DNA of 34,225 nt, from assembly GCF_009711415.1 (NCBI RefSeq), contig NZ_SMLZ01000084.1, positions 1 through 34,225 on the forward strand, written 5' to 3'. The position numbers and the translations under genes are program-made. Position 1 is the first letter of the stretch, and each line of letters begins with the position of its first letter. This document shows, piece after piece, positions 1-8,804 of the stretch. Below the pieces are notes generated by a model that worked only from the letters and a program-made list of their open reading frames with translations, did no database searches and was not told the DNA's origin. The stretch is from Roseibium denhamense (GTDB taxonomy: Bacteria; Pseudomonadota; Alphaproteobacteria; Rhizobiales; Stappiaceae).

Positions 1-399
1 AAGTGTCGGTCGGTCTCGGTGTTTAGCCAGTGCAAAGATAACAAAGGGCGGATAACAGACGTTCGTTGCAGATGGAACAAATGCCGGCAGTGCGGACCTT
101 TCGGACCTTTGACCAAATGGAAGAGACCGGCCCATTGCCGACCTTCGTACACTTTGCAGCAAAGGTCAGGATCGAGCCCGTCCAAGACCTTTGGCGCGGT
201 GCGCTCAACTCGAAACTCGGGCGGGAAACTGTTGTTCGCTGCGGTCGGAACTAACGACGGGAACGGCCCGAAAGCGGACTCTCGTTTTGTCAAATGCGCA
301 ACTGAAGAAACAGCGTTTTGATATTCAAGCGGATTTGCATTTAAGCCGCTTCTCAATTTTGGCGATAATACTGGTCACTGGACGTGTTGGCGCAGACGC
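1..399. other. Left edge, no convincing gene
   Basis: No reading frame here shows a recognisable protein family, a good ribosome binding site or a signal peptide. The longest open frames overlap each other on both strands and look fortuitous. A short inverted repeat, AAGCGG at 327-332 and CCGCTT at 346-351, lies just downstream of the minus-strand efflux operon. It could weakly terminate that transcript, but no run of T follows it. Confidence 0.5.
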
Positions 400-1566
400 C
401 TATTGCCCCAGAAAGAACATGTCAGCGACCCGGTCTCCTAAACGGCTTGAAAGTGCTTGCTCGTCTTCGGGCAGTGAATTTGGTGATATCGCTCCGGATT
501 GCATCAGCGAAATCAGGGTTGGCGAGTTGGCGAACGTGGCGTGAGAGGCACCGTCTTGCCCGTCCGTGATGGTTGAAAGATCAATGACGCTGATGCCGAG
601 ACCTTGAAGATCTTCAATATTGTTGCCCTGACCAACTCTTGGTGTTCCGCCGCGCAGGTCGCGGGACAGTTTCAAAGCCTTATCCTTTTGGGAAGCCAGA
701 ATGATGAATGGCTCGGGCAATGGCCTGATCTTCACGATTTGCGCTTCAAACACCCGTTCGTCAATATCAGGGGCCGCCAGGATCAGGGGGCTGATGCGCC
801 GCAAGACCGAAGTCTTTCCCGTGAGCGCCACTTGCCGCAGAGCCTCCATCGTCAAAAGTGTGCCCATGGAATGCGCAACAACCGCAACAGAGTTTGCCTT
901 GCTGCGCGCAGCAACTTCGAGTGTGGCGACCAATCCGTCACGGGAGAACTGGACACTATCACGATCATACAAGTAGGCGCTGGTCTTGGCGGCCGAAGGC
1001 CAGGAATAGTGCAAGCCGGCCGCATTGCGGCCAAAGTCATGCAAGATTTGCGCATGCCGGTAAACGCCGGACACATAAGACACGTTGTAGCCATGGACAA
1101 AGACCACGACATCTCTCTTGCCTGGCGGCAGGCGGTCCAGCTGCCGGTTCAAAGCCCTCAAAGCAGCGGCCTCTGATGTTAAATCGGTCAAGCCGGTAAT
1201 GCCGAACTGTGTCCGGGGATCCGGCTTTTCATCCGGCAGCTTGATCGATCCGGGTTTGCGGTTTTCCGGCACCCAGACATCGATTTCAGTGTAAGACAGG
1301 GATGCACTGCGCCCTCCGGCGAAGGGGATTGACCGGTCGTCCTCGGCGGCACGCGATGTCACGGTCAGGATCGAAACTGAGGTACCCTCCGCTGGCTGCT
1401 CCGGGTAGATGGCAAATTCCGCGGGACGGCCGCCGCAGCTTGCAAGCAGGACGCAGATGCCAAGGAGAATGACCTTTCCGACTGGGTATCCGTGCAGTTT
1501 AGACAGCCTGTGCTCCCTCCACTTCCGAAGGGCCTGAGCGCGTGTGACTTTCGCGTTTTTCCCCAC
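400..1566 (-). CDS. Lipoprotein alpha/beta hydrolase (DUF900-type esterase)
   Basis: This is a 388-codon protein of the DUF900 alpha/beta-hydrolase family, probably a membrane-anchored esterase or lipase. Seen directly: a hydrophobic segment at about residues 29-43 ending in a lipobox with Cys44 (LLASC), an oxyanion-type HGYN motif at 159-162, the nucleophile elbow AHSMG with Ser233, an APDID acid region, and GASHATF near the C-terminus as the likely catalytic histidine. The lipobox predicts export and anchoring to a membrane. The only ATG in frame overlaps the 3' end of the RND pump gene by 68 bases. The N-terminal stretch before the lipobox is therefore unusually long, and the true start may lie later at an alternative codon. 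The overlap suggests cotranscription with the pump. The substrate is unknown. Confidence 0.8.
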   Translation of the reverse strand: MGKNAKVTRAQALRKWREHRLSKLHGYPVGKVILLGICVLLASCGGRPAEFAIYPEQPAEGTSVSILTVTSRAAEDDRSIPFAGGRSASLSYTEIDVWVPENRKPGSIKLPDEKPDPRTQFGITGLTDLTSEAAALRALNRQLDRLPPGKRDVVVFVHGYNVSYVSGVYRHAQILHDFGRNAAGLHYSWPSAAKTSAYLYDRDSVQFSRDGLVATLEVAARSKANSVAVVAHSMGTLLTMEALRQVALTGKTSVLRRISPLILAAPDIDERVFEAQIVKIRPLPEPFIILASQKDKALKLSRDLRGGTPRVGQGNNIEDLQGLGISVIDLSTITDGQDGASHATFANSPTLISLMQSGAISPNSLPEDEQALSSRLGDRVADMFFLGQ

Positions 1567-4500
1567 GCATCAACAAGTAGCAAACGCTTGGGACGAAAAT
1601 CAGTGTCATAGGCGATGCGATCAGCAACCCGCCAATCATGATCGTTGCCATGGGTTCAAACAGTGCGCCGCCGCTTATGGCCATGGGGATCAGCCCCCCA
1701 ACCGTGGTGAGTGACGTCAAAATGATCGGCCGGGCGCGCTGCTCGGCGGCGTTCACTATCGCATCTTTGACGTCCATATGCTCAAGATTGAGATCGATCT
1801 GATTGATCAGCACAATTGCGTTGTTGATGATGATGCCCATCAGCGACATCAGCCCCAACATGGCAAAGAAAGACATGGGCCGGTCGGTGATCAACATCGC
1901 ATATGGCGCCCCGATCAGGATAATTGGAATGGTCATGAAGGTCACAAGCGTGCGGCGTGCTGAATTGAACTGGAAGACCAGCGCCAGGATCATTACCCCG
2001 ATCGCATAGGGCAGGTTGCCGCCAAGCTGACCATTGACGTCGGCATTGTCTTCCAGTTCGCCGCCAATATGGATCTTGTAACCGGGTCCAAGATCAAGGC
2101 CATCAATAGTCGGTTGAACCCGTTCTAGAAGCTGGTTCGCCGCTAAACTGTCGCTCTTGGCGGAAACTATGATTTGCCGGACCTGATTTTCCCGCCGGAT
2201 TTCGGAAAATTCCAGTGTGGGACGGAATACAGCCACCTGGTCGACCGAAATCAGCTCACCATTCGCTGCAATGGAGAGATTTGCCAAGTCTTCGGCGCTA
2301 TCGCGAAACGGAGATGCAGCCCGCAGCACGATGGGGATTTGTTCGTCGCCTTCCCGGAACGTCGAATAGGTGGTCCCCGAAAAGTACGAAGCCATAACAC
2401 TGGAGATATCTTCCGACGTAACGCCAAACTCGCGGGCTTTGTCCTGGGCAATGTCGACAACGATCTTGATGACTTTGTTGCCCCAGTCGGCCTCGTTCTT
2501 GACGATATCCGGCACGTCCGCAAACGCTTCTTCCAATTTGCGTCCGGCGGCCATGAGGGTATCCGCGTCAGGACCGGATATTTCGACATCGACAAGTCCG
2601 GCCTCTCCGCCGCCATTCGATAACCGTGTCACACGGAAACGGGCAGCTGGAAACTGTTCTATAAAGGCGCGCCGCGCGCGGGCCGATGTTTCCACGGCAG
2701 CTTCAAAATCCGTCGTGTTCACCACCAGAAACGCACTTGCAGGATCCGGGTCCGCGGGGTCCAGCGACAGGTAGAACCGGGGTCCGCCGTCACCGATATA
2801 GGCCGTGACGGACTTGACACCGGGATTGATATCCGGGTCCGTCAGCCAGCCGGTGATCTCCAGTGCCTGCCGCTCGGTCTCTGAAATTGCGGCGTCCTTT
2901 GGCATATCCATATAGATCAGGAAGTCAGCCCGTTCGGTCAGCGGAAACATTTCGGACTTGAGCCGGGACATCTGCGTGCCGCTGAAGGCGACAGCCAGGT
3001 AAGTTGCAATGATGATTGGAATTCCAAAAGGCAACAGCCGGCGGGTCAAAGCGCCATAAGCGTGGATCAGGCCGGACTTTTGACCGGCCGTCTTGGCAGG
3101 TTTTTGCCGAAGCAGCCGGACACTCAGGAACGGCAGCACATAGAGCGCTGTCAACCAGGAACCCAGCAACATGGATGACACGACGGCTCCAAGCGAAAAC
3201 GCAAACTCCCCTTCCACACCTTCCATCAACAGCATGGGAATAAAAGCAGAGACCGTTGTGATTGAGGCGGCAGCCAACGGGATCACATATTGCCCGCCAG
3301 CATCGATGGCGGCTTCTTGAGGGCTTTCGCCCGCGTTAATCCGGCCCTCGATGTCCTCAACGACGACCAGCCCGTTATCGACCAGAAGCCCAAGCGAAAT
3401 GATTACAGCCGCGATGGACACTTGTTCTACGTCCACGCCGATCAACCCCATGCTGGTCAGGGCAAATGCGATGGTAAAGGGCACGATGCAGGAAATCACG
3501 ACCGCGGGCCGGAACCCAAGGAACAACAGCATTGCGATGAAAACGACGACAAAGGTTTGCGCGACGTTTGACAATGCTCCAGACACGGCTTCAGTGACGT
3601 TTGTCTCCTGGAATGTGGAAATATTGGTGGATATACCAATCGGCTGGGTCCGCTCAAAACCCTCAATAACATTAAGAAGCTCCGCGCCCAGGATCTGAAT
3701 ATCCGTACCGCTTGCCATTTCAAGGCTCAGAATGATTGAAGGCTCACCATTAAAGAATGCAGGCGTTTCCTTCGGGTCGACATAGCCCCGGCGCACATCC
3801 ACCAGATCAGACAGCCGCACATAACCAGCCAGGCCACTTACCTTGGTCAGAACACCGCGGATCTCGTCAACACTTTGAAGATCACCATTCGCCTGCAAGA
3901 CCACATTCGTTCCGCCAGCGTCTATTTTGCCAGCGGGTAGAATAACGTTCTGTGCTTGAAGGTCACTGAGCAGTTGATTGAGTTGGACGCCAACCGACGC
4001 AAGTTTTCTCGTGTCGAGTTCTAGCCAGATCCGCTCTTCCTGGACGCCATGGAAAGAGACTTTGGTAATGCCAGGGACCTGATAGAGAACCCGTCTGAAC
4101 TCTTCGGCAACATCTTCAAGATAGGCAAGGTCAAAACCGTCACCGGTCAGCGCAATGGTCGCTATCGAAACGTCGCCGTAATCGGTGTTGACGAATGGTC
4201 CGTTTGTACCTTCGGGCAACTCAACGACCACATCGTCCATCTTGTTGCGCAAGTCCTCCCAAGCGCCTTCGATGTCGCTGCCGGACACGCGATCATATAG
4301 GTGGATATAGAACAGGGCTTGACCATTGGTGATGACGGTTTCTATGTCTTCAACTTCACCAATTTCCCTGATTTTCCTCTCAATCGGGATGGCAATGAGT
4401 TCTTCCAGCCGGGTCGGTGCCATGCCGTCAAATGTCGCCTGAACAGCAGCGGTACGGATCGTGATTTCCGGATCAGCGCGCTTTGCGAGATTGGCATAGG

Positions 4501-4585
4501 CCCCCGCTCCCATGATCAAGACCAAGATCATGACAAGATAGGTGAACCTGGACTTTTCCAGGCCAAACCGGGTGAGGAAGTCCAT
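1499..4585 (-). CDS. RND efflux transporter, inner-membrane permease subunit
   Basis: This 1028-residue protein has the normal length for an AcrB/HAE1-like resistance-nodulation-division pump, a proton-driven exporter working with a periplasmic adaptor and an outer-membrane channel. The N-terminus carries the first membrane helix at about residues 14-32, then the first periplasmic domain. Helices resume near residue 342. The helix-4 proton-relay motif reads LLVDNGLVVVE with Asp403 and Asn404, where AcrB has two aspartates, so one relay acid is replaced. A second cluster of helices lies in the C-terminal third and contains NNAIVLINQ. The ATG is two bases after the adaptor stop codon, which indicates translational coupling. 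No outer-membrane channel gene is in the window, so a shared TolC is likely. The substrate cannot be read from sequence. Confidence 0.93.
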   Translation of the reverse strand: MDFLTRFGLEKSRFTYLVMILVLIMGAGAYANLAKRADPEITIRTAAVQATFDGMAPTRLEELIAIPIERKIREIGEVEDIETVITNGQALFYIHLYDRVSGSDIEGAWEDLRNKMDDVVVELPEGTNGPFVNTDYGDVSIATIALTGDGFDLAYLEDVAEEFRRVLYQVPGITKVSFHGVQEERIWLELDTRKLASVGVQLNQLLSDLQAQNVILPAGKIDAGGTNVVLQANGDLQSVDEIRGVLTKVSGLAGYVRLSDLVDVRRGYVDPKETPAFFNGEPSIILSLEMASGTDIQILGAELLNVIEGFERTQPIGISTNISTFQETNVTEAVSGALSNVAQTFVVVFIAMLLFLGFRPAVVISCIVPFTIAFALTSMGLIGVDVEQVSIAAVIISLGLLVDNGLVVVEDIEGRINAGESPQEAAIDAGGQYVIPLAAASITTVSAFIPMLLMEGVEGEFAFSLGAVVSSMLLGSWLTALYVLPFLSVRLLRQKPAKTAGQKSGLIHAYGALTRRLLPFGIPIIIATYLAVAFSGTQMSRLKSEMFPLTERADFLIYMDMPKDAAISETERQALEITGWLTDPDINPGVKSVTAYIGDGGPRFYLSLDPADPDPASAFLVVNTTDFEAAVETSARARRAFIEQFPAARFRVTRLSNGGGEAGLVDVEISGPDADTLMAAGRKLEEAFADVPDIVKNEADWGNKVIKIVVDIAQDKAREFGVTSEDISSVMASYFSGTTYSTFREGDEQIPIVLRAASPFRDSAEDLANLSIAANGELISVDQVAVFRPTLEFSEIRRENQVRQIIVSAKSDSLAANQLLERVQPTIDGLDLGPGYKIHIGGELEDNADVNGQLGGNLPYAIGVMILALVFQFNSARRTLVTFMTIPIILIGAPYAMLITDRPMSFFAMLGLMSLMGIIINNAIVLINQIDLNLEHMDVKDAIVNAAEQRARPIILTSLTTVGGLIPMAISGGALFEPMATIMIGGLLIASPMTLIFVPSVCYLLMRGEKRESHTRSGPSEVEGAQAV

Positions 4586-4587
4586 GA

Positions 4588-5703
4588 TTACTCGTCCGTC
4601 TCAAGGAGTTTGACCTGCATGCCATCGCGGAGGAACGACACTCCAGCAATTGCAATCCGTTCTCCGGGCTCAAGGCCATCAATAATCACGAGTTTGTTTT
4701 CGCGAATGCCAGCCATCATGACTTCCCGTTTTTTGACCGTGTTGGTCTGGGGGTCAAAGACATAAACCGGAACAGGCACTACGTTACCAGGTCCGGCATC
4801 TTCGGGAATCTGCCCCTCTTTGACGGCTGCTGTCATCGGGATAAAAAAACCCTGTTCTGCGGGCAGGGCGAATTCAAACGAAACCTCCACAGCCATGCCG
4901 GCGCGTATGATCGGATGGGTCTCGTCCAATCTCACGATTACCGGAAAGGACGATACGGTATCGGCGCGCTCACCCAGTTCACTGACTGTCGCTTTCAGCG
5001 CAATTGATGGATCATCAGCCAGCCTCACCGTAGCCGTGCTGCCAACCACAAGCTGTGCGACCGTGTCGAAGTTTACGGAAAAGGAGACTTCATATGCGGA
5101 GGCCTCATATAGGGACGTTATAACCGTACCAGACGCCACGGTAGCAAATGAGTCCACGTCGACCGCATTGATGATCCCGTCAAAGGGCGCGAAAAGTTTC
5201 GTGTCCTCCAGATCCTCTTCCGCAGAAATCAAAGTTTTTTGCGCTTGAGTAAGTTGGGCTTGCCGAGTTTGAACATCGGTCCGGGCGTTGTCGACAGTCA
5301 CCTTTGAAACCACGCCGCGCTCAAAAAGGGTTTCCTGCCGTCCCAGGTCATTCTCATCCTGTTGCAGTAACGCCCGGGCTTCGTCGACAGCGGCCTTGGC
5401 GTTATCAATTGCAGTGATGAATTGCGTATCATCCAGGGCCGCAAGGAGCTGGCCTTCGGCGACCCGTTGGCCCACCGCAAGATCCACAGGCCCAAGCTTG
5501 CCGCCAACCTTGAACGACAAGGATGTAATTGACGATGGCTCCAGAACGCCCGGAAACTTTCGCTCGGTGGTTCCTGTGCTCTCCCGTATTTCTTGTGTCA
5601 GCAGCCCACGAATGGGGGGCGGTTCAGTGTTTGTTGTATCTTGTTGGGGATTACAGGCAGTAACAGCAATCCCCAACATGGCGGGCAAAAACCAAAACCG
5701 CAT
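4588..5703 (-). CDS. RND efflux periplasmic adaptor (membrane fusion lipoprotein)
   Basis: This is an AcrA/HlyD-type adaptor of 371 residues. I chose the ATG at 5703 rather than an in-frame start 13 codons upstream, because it begins a clean lipoprotein signal (MRFWFLPAMLGIAVTAC, Cys17) and has AAGGGG a few bases before it. Seen in order: signal peptide, a biotinyl-lipoyl-like half (LGPVDLAVGQRVAEGQLL), a long helical hairpin rich in Ala, Gln and Glu at roughly residues 90-160, the second lipoyl half (LFAPFDGIINAVDV), a beta-barrel domain and a membrane-proximal domain. It should be tethered to the inner membrane and dock on the pump encoded immediately downstream. A LysR gene lies upstream on the same strand, separated by a 228-bp region with repeated ATGCGC motifs. 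Confidence 0.92.
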   Translation of the reverse strand: MRFWFLPAMLGIAVTACNPQQDTTNTEPPPIRGLLTQEIRESTGTTERKFPGVLEPSSITSLSFKVGGKLGPVDLAVGQRVAEGQLLAALDDTQFITAIDNAKAAVDEARALLQQDENDLGRQETLFERGVVSKVTVDNARTDVQTRQAQLTQAQKTLISAEEDLEDTKLFAPFDGIINAVDVDSFATVASGTVITSLYEASAYEVSFSVNFDTVAQLVVGSTATVRLADDPSIALKATVSELGERADTVSSFPVIVRLDETHPIIRAGMAVEVSFEFALPAEQGFFIPMTAAVKEGQIPEDAGPGNVVPVPVYVFDPQTNTVKKREVMMAGIRENKLVIIDGLEPGERIAIAGVSFLRDGMQVKLLETDE

Positions 5704-5781
5704 TCCGACCCCTTCGCGTATCCGTCCATACAGTATCACCAACGACCAACCTCAGGCTGACATTTTGATGCAATAGATGAA

Positions 5782-5871
5782 ATGCGCGGAAATTTGGCAG
5801 ACTATGCGCGAAGATGCGCATCGTGCGATCTAGCTCATCGGGCATTTTGGTGGAAACGCCCGAAGATGCGC
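5782..5871. promoter_or_regulatory. Cluster of ATGCGC motifs upstream of the efflux adaptor gene
   Basis: Four copies of ATGCGC start at 5782, 5804, 5814 and 5866, in the 228-bp gap between the LysR gene and the adaptor gene. The third sits in a perfect 10-bp palindrome, GATGCGCATC, at 5813-5822. Its ATGCGCAT core is also present at 6841-6848 in the divergent LysR/b561 gap. I infer an operator region for the LysR protein encoded next to it. This rests on motif sharing only. Confidence 0.4.
5838..5863 (-). terminator. Hairpin between LysR gene and efflux operon
   Basis: The arms TCGGGC (5838-5843) and GCCCGA (5858-5863) are perfect, with a further TTT/AAA pairing inside after one mismatch and a six-base loop. 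The hairpin lies 69 bases beyond the LysR stop codon. No T tract follows on the minus strand, so it may be a weak terminator or an mRNA-processing structure rather than a strong intrinsic terminator. Confidence 0.3.
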
Positions 5872-5931
5872 GGCAACTCAAATTCGGCCGGCTTTGGGCG
5901 ATAAACTGGTTCCGATTTAACGCCAGCTGAT

Positions 5932-6795
5932 CTAGTCTTGGATCGCTTTGGTAAAGCGCAGAAATTCTTGAATTTTTCCAGTTCGATGCAGATCTACATG
6001 GGTAACGATCCAAAGAGGGGTGGACGTTGTCTGGTCTGAAGGCAGGACCTTTACCAATTCTGGCAACCCCTCAACATCATGCTCTGCCAAGAAACCGAGC
6101 CCAAGCCCCGCGCAGACCGCGTTTTGAATCACATATTGGTTAGTGGTGCGCAGGGCTAACGCTTCCGGATCCACGTTTTGCGTCATCCACCCCATGAAAG
6201 GCACAGGCGAAGGAAGGCCAACCGCGCCAACAAAACGATGGCCTTCGTATTCTCCCGGCTTCGGCATGCCATATCGGGCGATATAGTCTGTGCTGGCGTA
6301 AAGACTAAAGTGAACCTGTTTAAACGGAAGCACGACGTAGTCGGCGAAGTCTGGCTTGGCGCCTACCCTGAACGCGACATGGGCTTCACCATGTTCAAGC
6401 CGCGCGAGTCTTGCTTCGGCGATGAATTCAAGGTCGATGTTCGGATGCGACTTTTGAAATGCAGCCAAGGCTGGAACAATCAACGGCGCAACACCCGACA
6501 GCGATGTGAAGACAAGTCTGCCTGAAATCAGGCTCTCCCGACCGCGGCTTCGACCTTCGAGGTCGATAAACATTTCCTCGGCCCGGCCCGCGATCTCCAT
6601 CATATCTTGACCGGCATCAGTCAGCGTATAGCCCTGTGCATGCCGGTGAAAAAGCCGCGCATTGAGTGCGCTCTCCAGCGTTTCGATGTGCCGGTTGACC
6701 GTTGCACGGTGGACACCCAGTTCCGAGGCTGCAGCACTCACAGTGCCATACCGCGCGACCATCAGTGCTGAACGAAGTTCGGTCCAGTGTTTCAT
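5932..6795 (-). CDS. LysR-family transcriptional regulator
   Basis: This 287-residue protein has the standard LysR layout. An N-terminal winged helix-turn-helix covers about residues 1-60 (VSAAASELGVHRATVNRHIETLE), followed by a linker helix and a periplasmic-binding-protein-like effector domain from about residue 90. The ATG at 6795 fits the family start. The gene is divergent from the b561/FMN reductase/GST genes and lies upstream of the RND operon on the same strand. Palindromic ATGCGCAT sites occur in both flanking control regions. By family habit it would regulate the divergent genes and itself in response to a small ligand. Control of the pump is inference. The ligand is unknown. Confidence 0.92.
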   Translation of the reverse strand: MKHWTELRSALMVARYGTVSAAASELGVHRATVNRHIETLESALNARLFHRHAQGYTLTDAGQDMMEIAGRAEEMFIDLEGRSRGRESLISGRLVFTSLSGVAPLIVPALAAFQKSHPNIDLEFIAEARLARLEHGEAHVAFRVGAKPDFADYVVLPFKQVHFSLYASTDYIARYGMPKPGEYEGHRFVGAVGLPSPVPFMGWMTQNVDPEALALRTTNQYVIQNAVCAGLGLGFLAEHDVEGLPELVKVLPSDQTTSTPLWIVTHVDLHRTGKIQEFLRFTKAIQD

Positions 6796-6834
6796 AGTGC
6801 TGTATTAGCATTTTTACCATGTCACATCAACGCG

Positions 6835-6851
6835 CATATCATGCGCATATG
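6835..6851. promoter_or_regulatory. Putative LysR box in the LysR/b561 divergent region
   Basis: The 17-base sequence CATATCATGCGCATATG has perfect outer arms CATAT and ATATG and contains the ATGCGCAT palindrome. It satisfies the classical LysR T-N11-A pattern as CAT-N11-ATG. It sits 40 bases upstream of the LysR start codon and 64 bases upstream of the chosen b561 start, as expected for a divergent operator. Confidence 0.5.
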
Positions 6852-6915
6852 GACACATTGTGTGCGAATGAATAACAAGCCAGAAATACTGCACGCCGGT
6901 CAAGTGAGGTATGGC

Positions 6916-7449
6916 ATGCATCGTTACCATCCGTTTCTGGTTGCACTGCATTGGCTAATGGCTGTGCTGATCCTTCTGGCGCTGGCTGCTGGGGGCCTCG
7001 TGCTTGCCAACATGCCGTCCGACAGCGCGGAAAAGGTTGAAGGACTAGGCGGCCACATGGCTGTCGGAATGGCAATTGGCCTATTGCTTCTCGTGCGCCT
7101 CACGACCCGCCTCCTCACAAAGCATCCGCCCCCTGCGCGCACGGGCAGCGACCTGCTGGACCGCGTCGGCACACTGACCCACTGGGCCTTCTATGCCTTG
7201 ATCGCTGGGATGGTGCTGACAGGGCTTGCGACGGCCTTCGGCGCGGGCCTCTTCCCGATCGTCTATGGTGGGGCGGCGGATCGGCTACCGCCAGACCTGG
7301 CAACACTGCCTCAACGGGCCGCTCATGGACTGATCGCGCTCGCGCTGGCCACGCTGATCGGCCTGCATGTTGTTGCAGCCGTTTACCACCAGTTTTTCCT
7401 CAAAGACCGACTGCTGCGCCGGATGTGGTTCGGTAAGCGGACCACCTGA
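6916..7449 (+). CDS. Cytochrome b561 family membrane protein
   Basis: This is a four-helix diheme cytochrome b561 (bacterial CybB-type), which passes electrons between the quinone pool and periplasmic or membrane partners. I chose the ATG at 6916 (177 residues) because GTGAGG lies six bases upstream and the product then begins MHRYHPFLVALHW, the usual family start. The open frame extends upstream to 6787 through the presumed operator. Candidate heme histidines are His12 (LHW) and His47 (GGHM), with a histidine in THWAF of helix 3 and another in GLHVVAAVYH of helix 4. It heads a plus-strand unit with an FMN reductase 21 bases downstream and a GST, which suggests a redox or electrophile-stress role under the divergent LysR regulator. 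Confidence 0.9.
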   Translation: MHRYHPFLVALHWLMAVLILLALAAGGLVLANMPSDSAEKVEGLGGHMAVGMAIGLLLLVRLTTRLLTKHPPPARTGSDLLDRVGTLTHWAFYALIAGMVLTGLATAFGAGLFPIVYGGAADRLPPDLATLPQRAAHGLIALALATLIGLHVVAAVYHQFFLKDRLLRRMWFGKRTT

Positions 7450-7470
7450 CTAACCTAAAAGGACAATTCG

Positions 7471-8025
7471 ATGAAAATCCTCGCCTTTGCAGCGTCGAAC
7501 AGCCGCAAATCGATCAATCGCGTGCTGGTTCAATACGCGGCATCCCGTTTGCAATCGAGGTTCTTGCCGAGCGCTGAAGTCGAGTTTCTTGACCTCAACG
7601 ACTACGAAATGCCGATCTATTCCGTTGATCGTGAAAACGCGGATGGGATCCATCCACTGGCGCGGGCTTTCTTTGCCAAAATTGGCGGAGCCGACGCGTT
7701 GATCGTGTCTTTTGCCGAATACAATGGCTTCGTCACAGCCGCCTGGAAAAACATACATGACTGGATGAGCCGCATCGACATGCGGGTCTGGCAGGACAAA
7801 CCCGTCGTCTTGCTGGCGGCGACGCCCGGTCCTCGTGCCGGGGCGAATGTTCTGGGCACCCAGGAGCTCACTGCCCCGTTTTTCGGAATGGATATCAAAG
7901 ACAAACATGGCGTCGGCAAATGGGGCGAAGCCTGGGATGGCGAAAGGTTGATCCGGGAGGAAGATGTCCTGCGGATTGATGAGGCGCTGGGTGCGTTGTC
8001 AATTAAAGGCCAGAAAATGTCATGA
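7471..8025 (+). CDS. NAD(P)H-dependent FMN reductase (flavodoxin-like)
   Basis: This 184-residue flavodoxin-fold oxidoreductase belongs to the NADPH-dependent FMN reductase family. Seen directly: an N-terminal beta strand and phosphate-binding loop (AFAASNSRKSINR), and the flavin-contact signature FAEYNGFVTAAWKNIHDW, which matches the family's PEYNGS-type motif. It probably reduces quinones, azo or nitro compounds, or free flavin. AAAGGAC precedes the ATG. Its 3' end overlaps the GST start codon by four bases (ATGA), so the two proteins are translationally coupled. With the b561 and GST neighbours this looks like a small detoxification or redox operon. Confidence 0.88.
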   Translation: MKILAFAASNSRKSINRVLVQYAASRLQSRFLPSAEVEFLDLNDYEMPIYSVDRENADGIHPLARAFFAKIGGADALIVSFAEYNGFVTAAWKNIHDWMSRIDMRVWQDKPVVLLAATPGPRAGANVLGTQELTAPFFGMDIKDKHGVGKWGEAWDGERLIREEDVLRIDEALGALSIKGQKMS

Positions 8026-8699
8026 TCAAATTCTACCTTCATATTGGTGCGCCCAATCCAGCCAAGGTTGCCTTGGCGTTGGAAGAACTGGGGCTGGAAT
8101 ACGAGATCGCGCCCGTCGATATTTTCAAAGGCGAACAGCACACAGAGGCTTTTCGTGCCCTTAACCCCAATGGCAAGACGCCAGTAATTGAGGATGACGG
8201 CGTGCGCGTTTTCGATTCAAATGCAATCTTGCTCTATCTCGCCGAAAAGCATGACCGCTTTCTTGGCAAAGCAGAAGATCGCGCCGAGTTACTGTCCTGG
8301 CTGATGTTTATTGCGACCGGTCTTGGCCCTTACAGTGGCCAATGGATTCATTTTCAAACTGCAGGTGCGGCAGAAGGCGGCGACTACGCCAAGCGCCGTT
8401 ATAAATTCGAGGCACGGCGTCACTATGAGGTCATGGACGATCACCTCTCCGGTAAGACCTGGTTCCTCGGGGACGACTACAGCATCGTCGACATGGCCGC
8501 CTGGGGTTGGGTAGAGCGTCACGACGGCGTCCTGGGCGCAGATGAGCTGGATACTTTTCCACACGTCAAAGCCTGGCATGACCGGATCAGCTCTCGTCCT
8601 GCAGCTGAACGCGCTCGGAATGTTGGCGCCGGTCTCCGCCGCAAACCTGAGTTTGACGATGAGGCGGTGCGCGCGCTGTTTCCGTCTAACTTCAGCTGA
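8022..8699 (+). CDS. Glutathione S-transferase
   Basis: This 225-residue protein has the cytosolic GST layout. A thioredoxin-like N-terminal domain covers about residues 1-80, with the cis-proline and glutathione-binding motif NPNGKTPVIED followed by FDSNAILLYLAEK. An all-helical C-terminal domain ends around FPHVKAWHDRISSRPA. The NPNGK and LLYLAEK signature resembles the YfcG/YghU (Nu-like) group, which often has disulfide or peroxide reductase activity. That subgroup assignment is tentative. The start overlaps the FMN reductase stop as ATGA, so the genes form one operon. No terminator is visible directly after it. Confidence 0.9.
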   Translation: MIKFYLHIGAPNPAKVALALEELGLEYEIAPVDIFKGEQHTEAFRALNPNGKTPVIEDDGVRVFDSNAILLYLAEKHDRFLGKAEDRAELLSWLMFIATGLGPYSGQWIHFQTAGAAEGGDYAKRRYKFEARRHYEVMDDHLSGKTWFLGDDYSIVDMAAWGWVERHDGVLGADELDTFPHVKAWHDRISSRPAAERARNVGAGLRRKPEFDDEAVRALFPSNFS

Positions 8700-8804
8700 G
8701 AAAATGAACTCACCTTAGCAACCGCTTCGTGAATGACCATCTCATCAATTTTGGCAAGCGATCCGGTCAAAGCTGACTAGCACCAGGGTATTGGAGAAGA
8801 GCCA

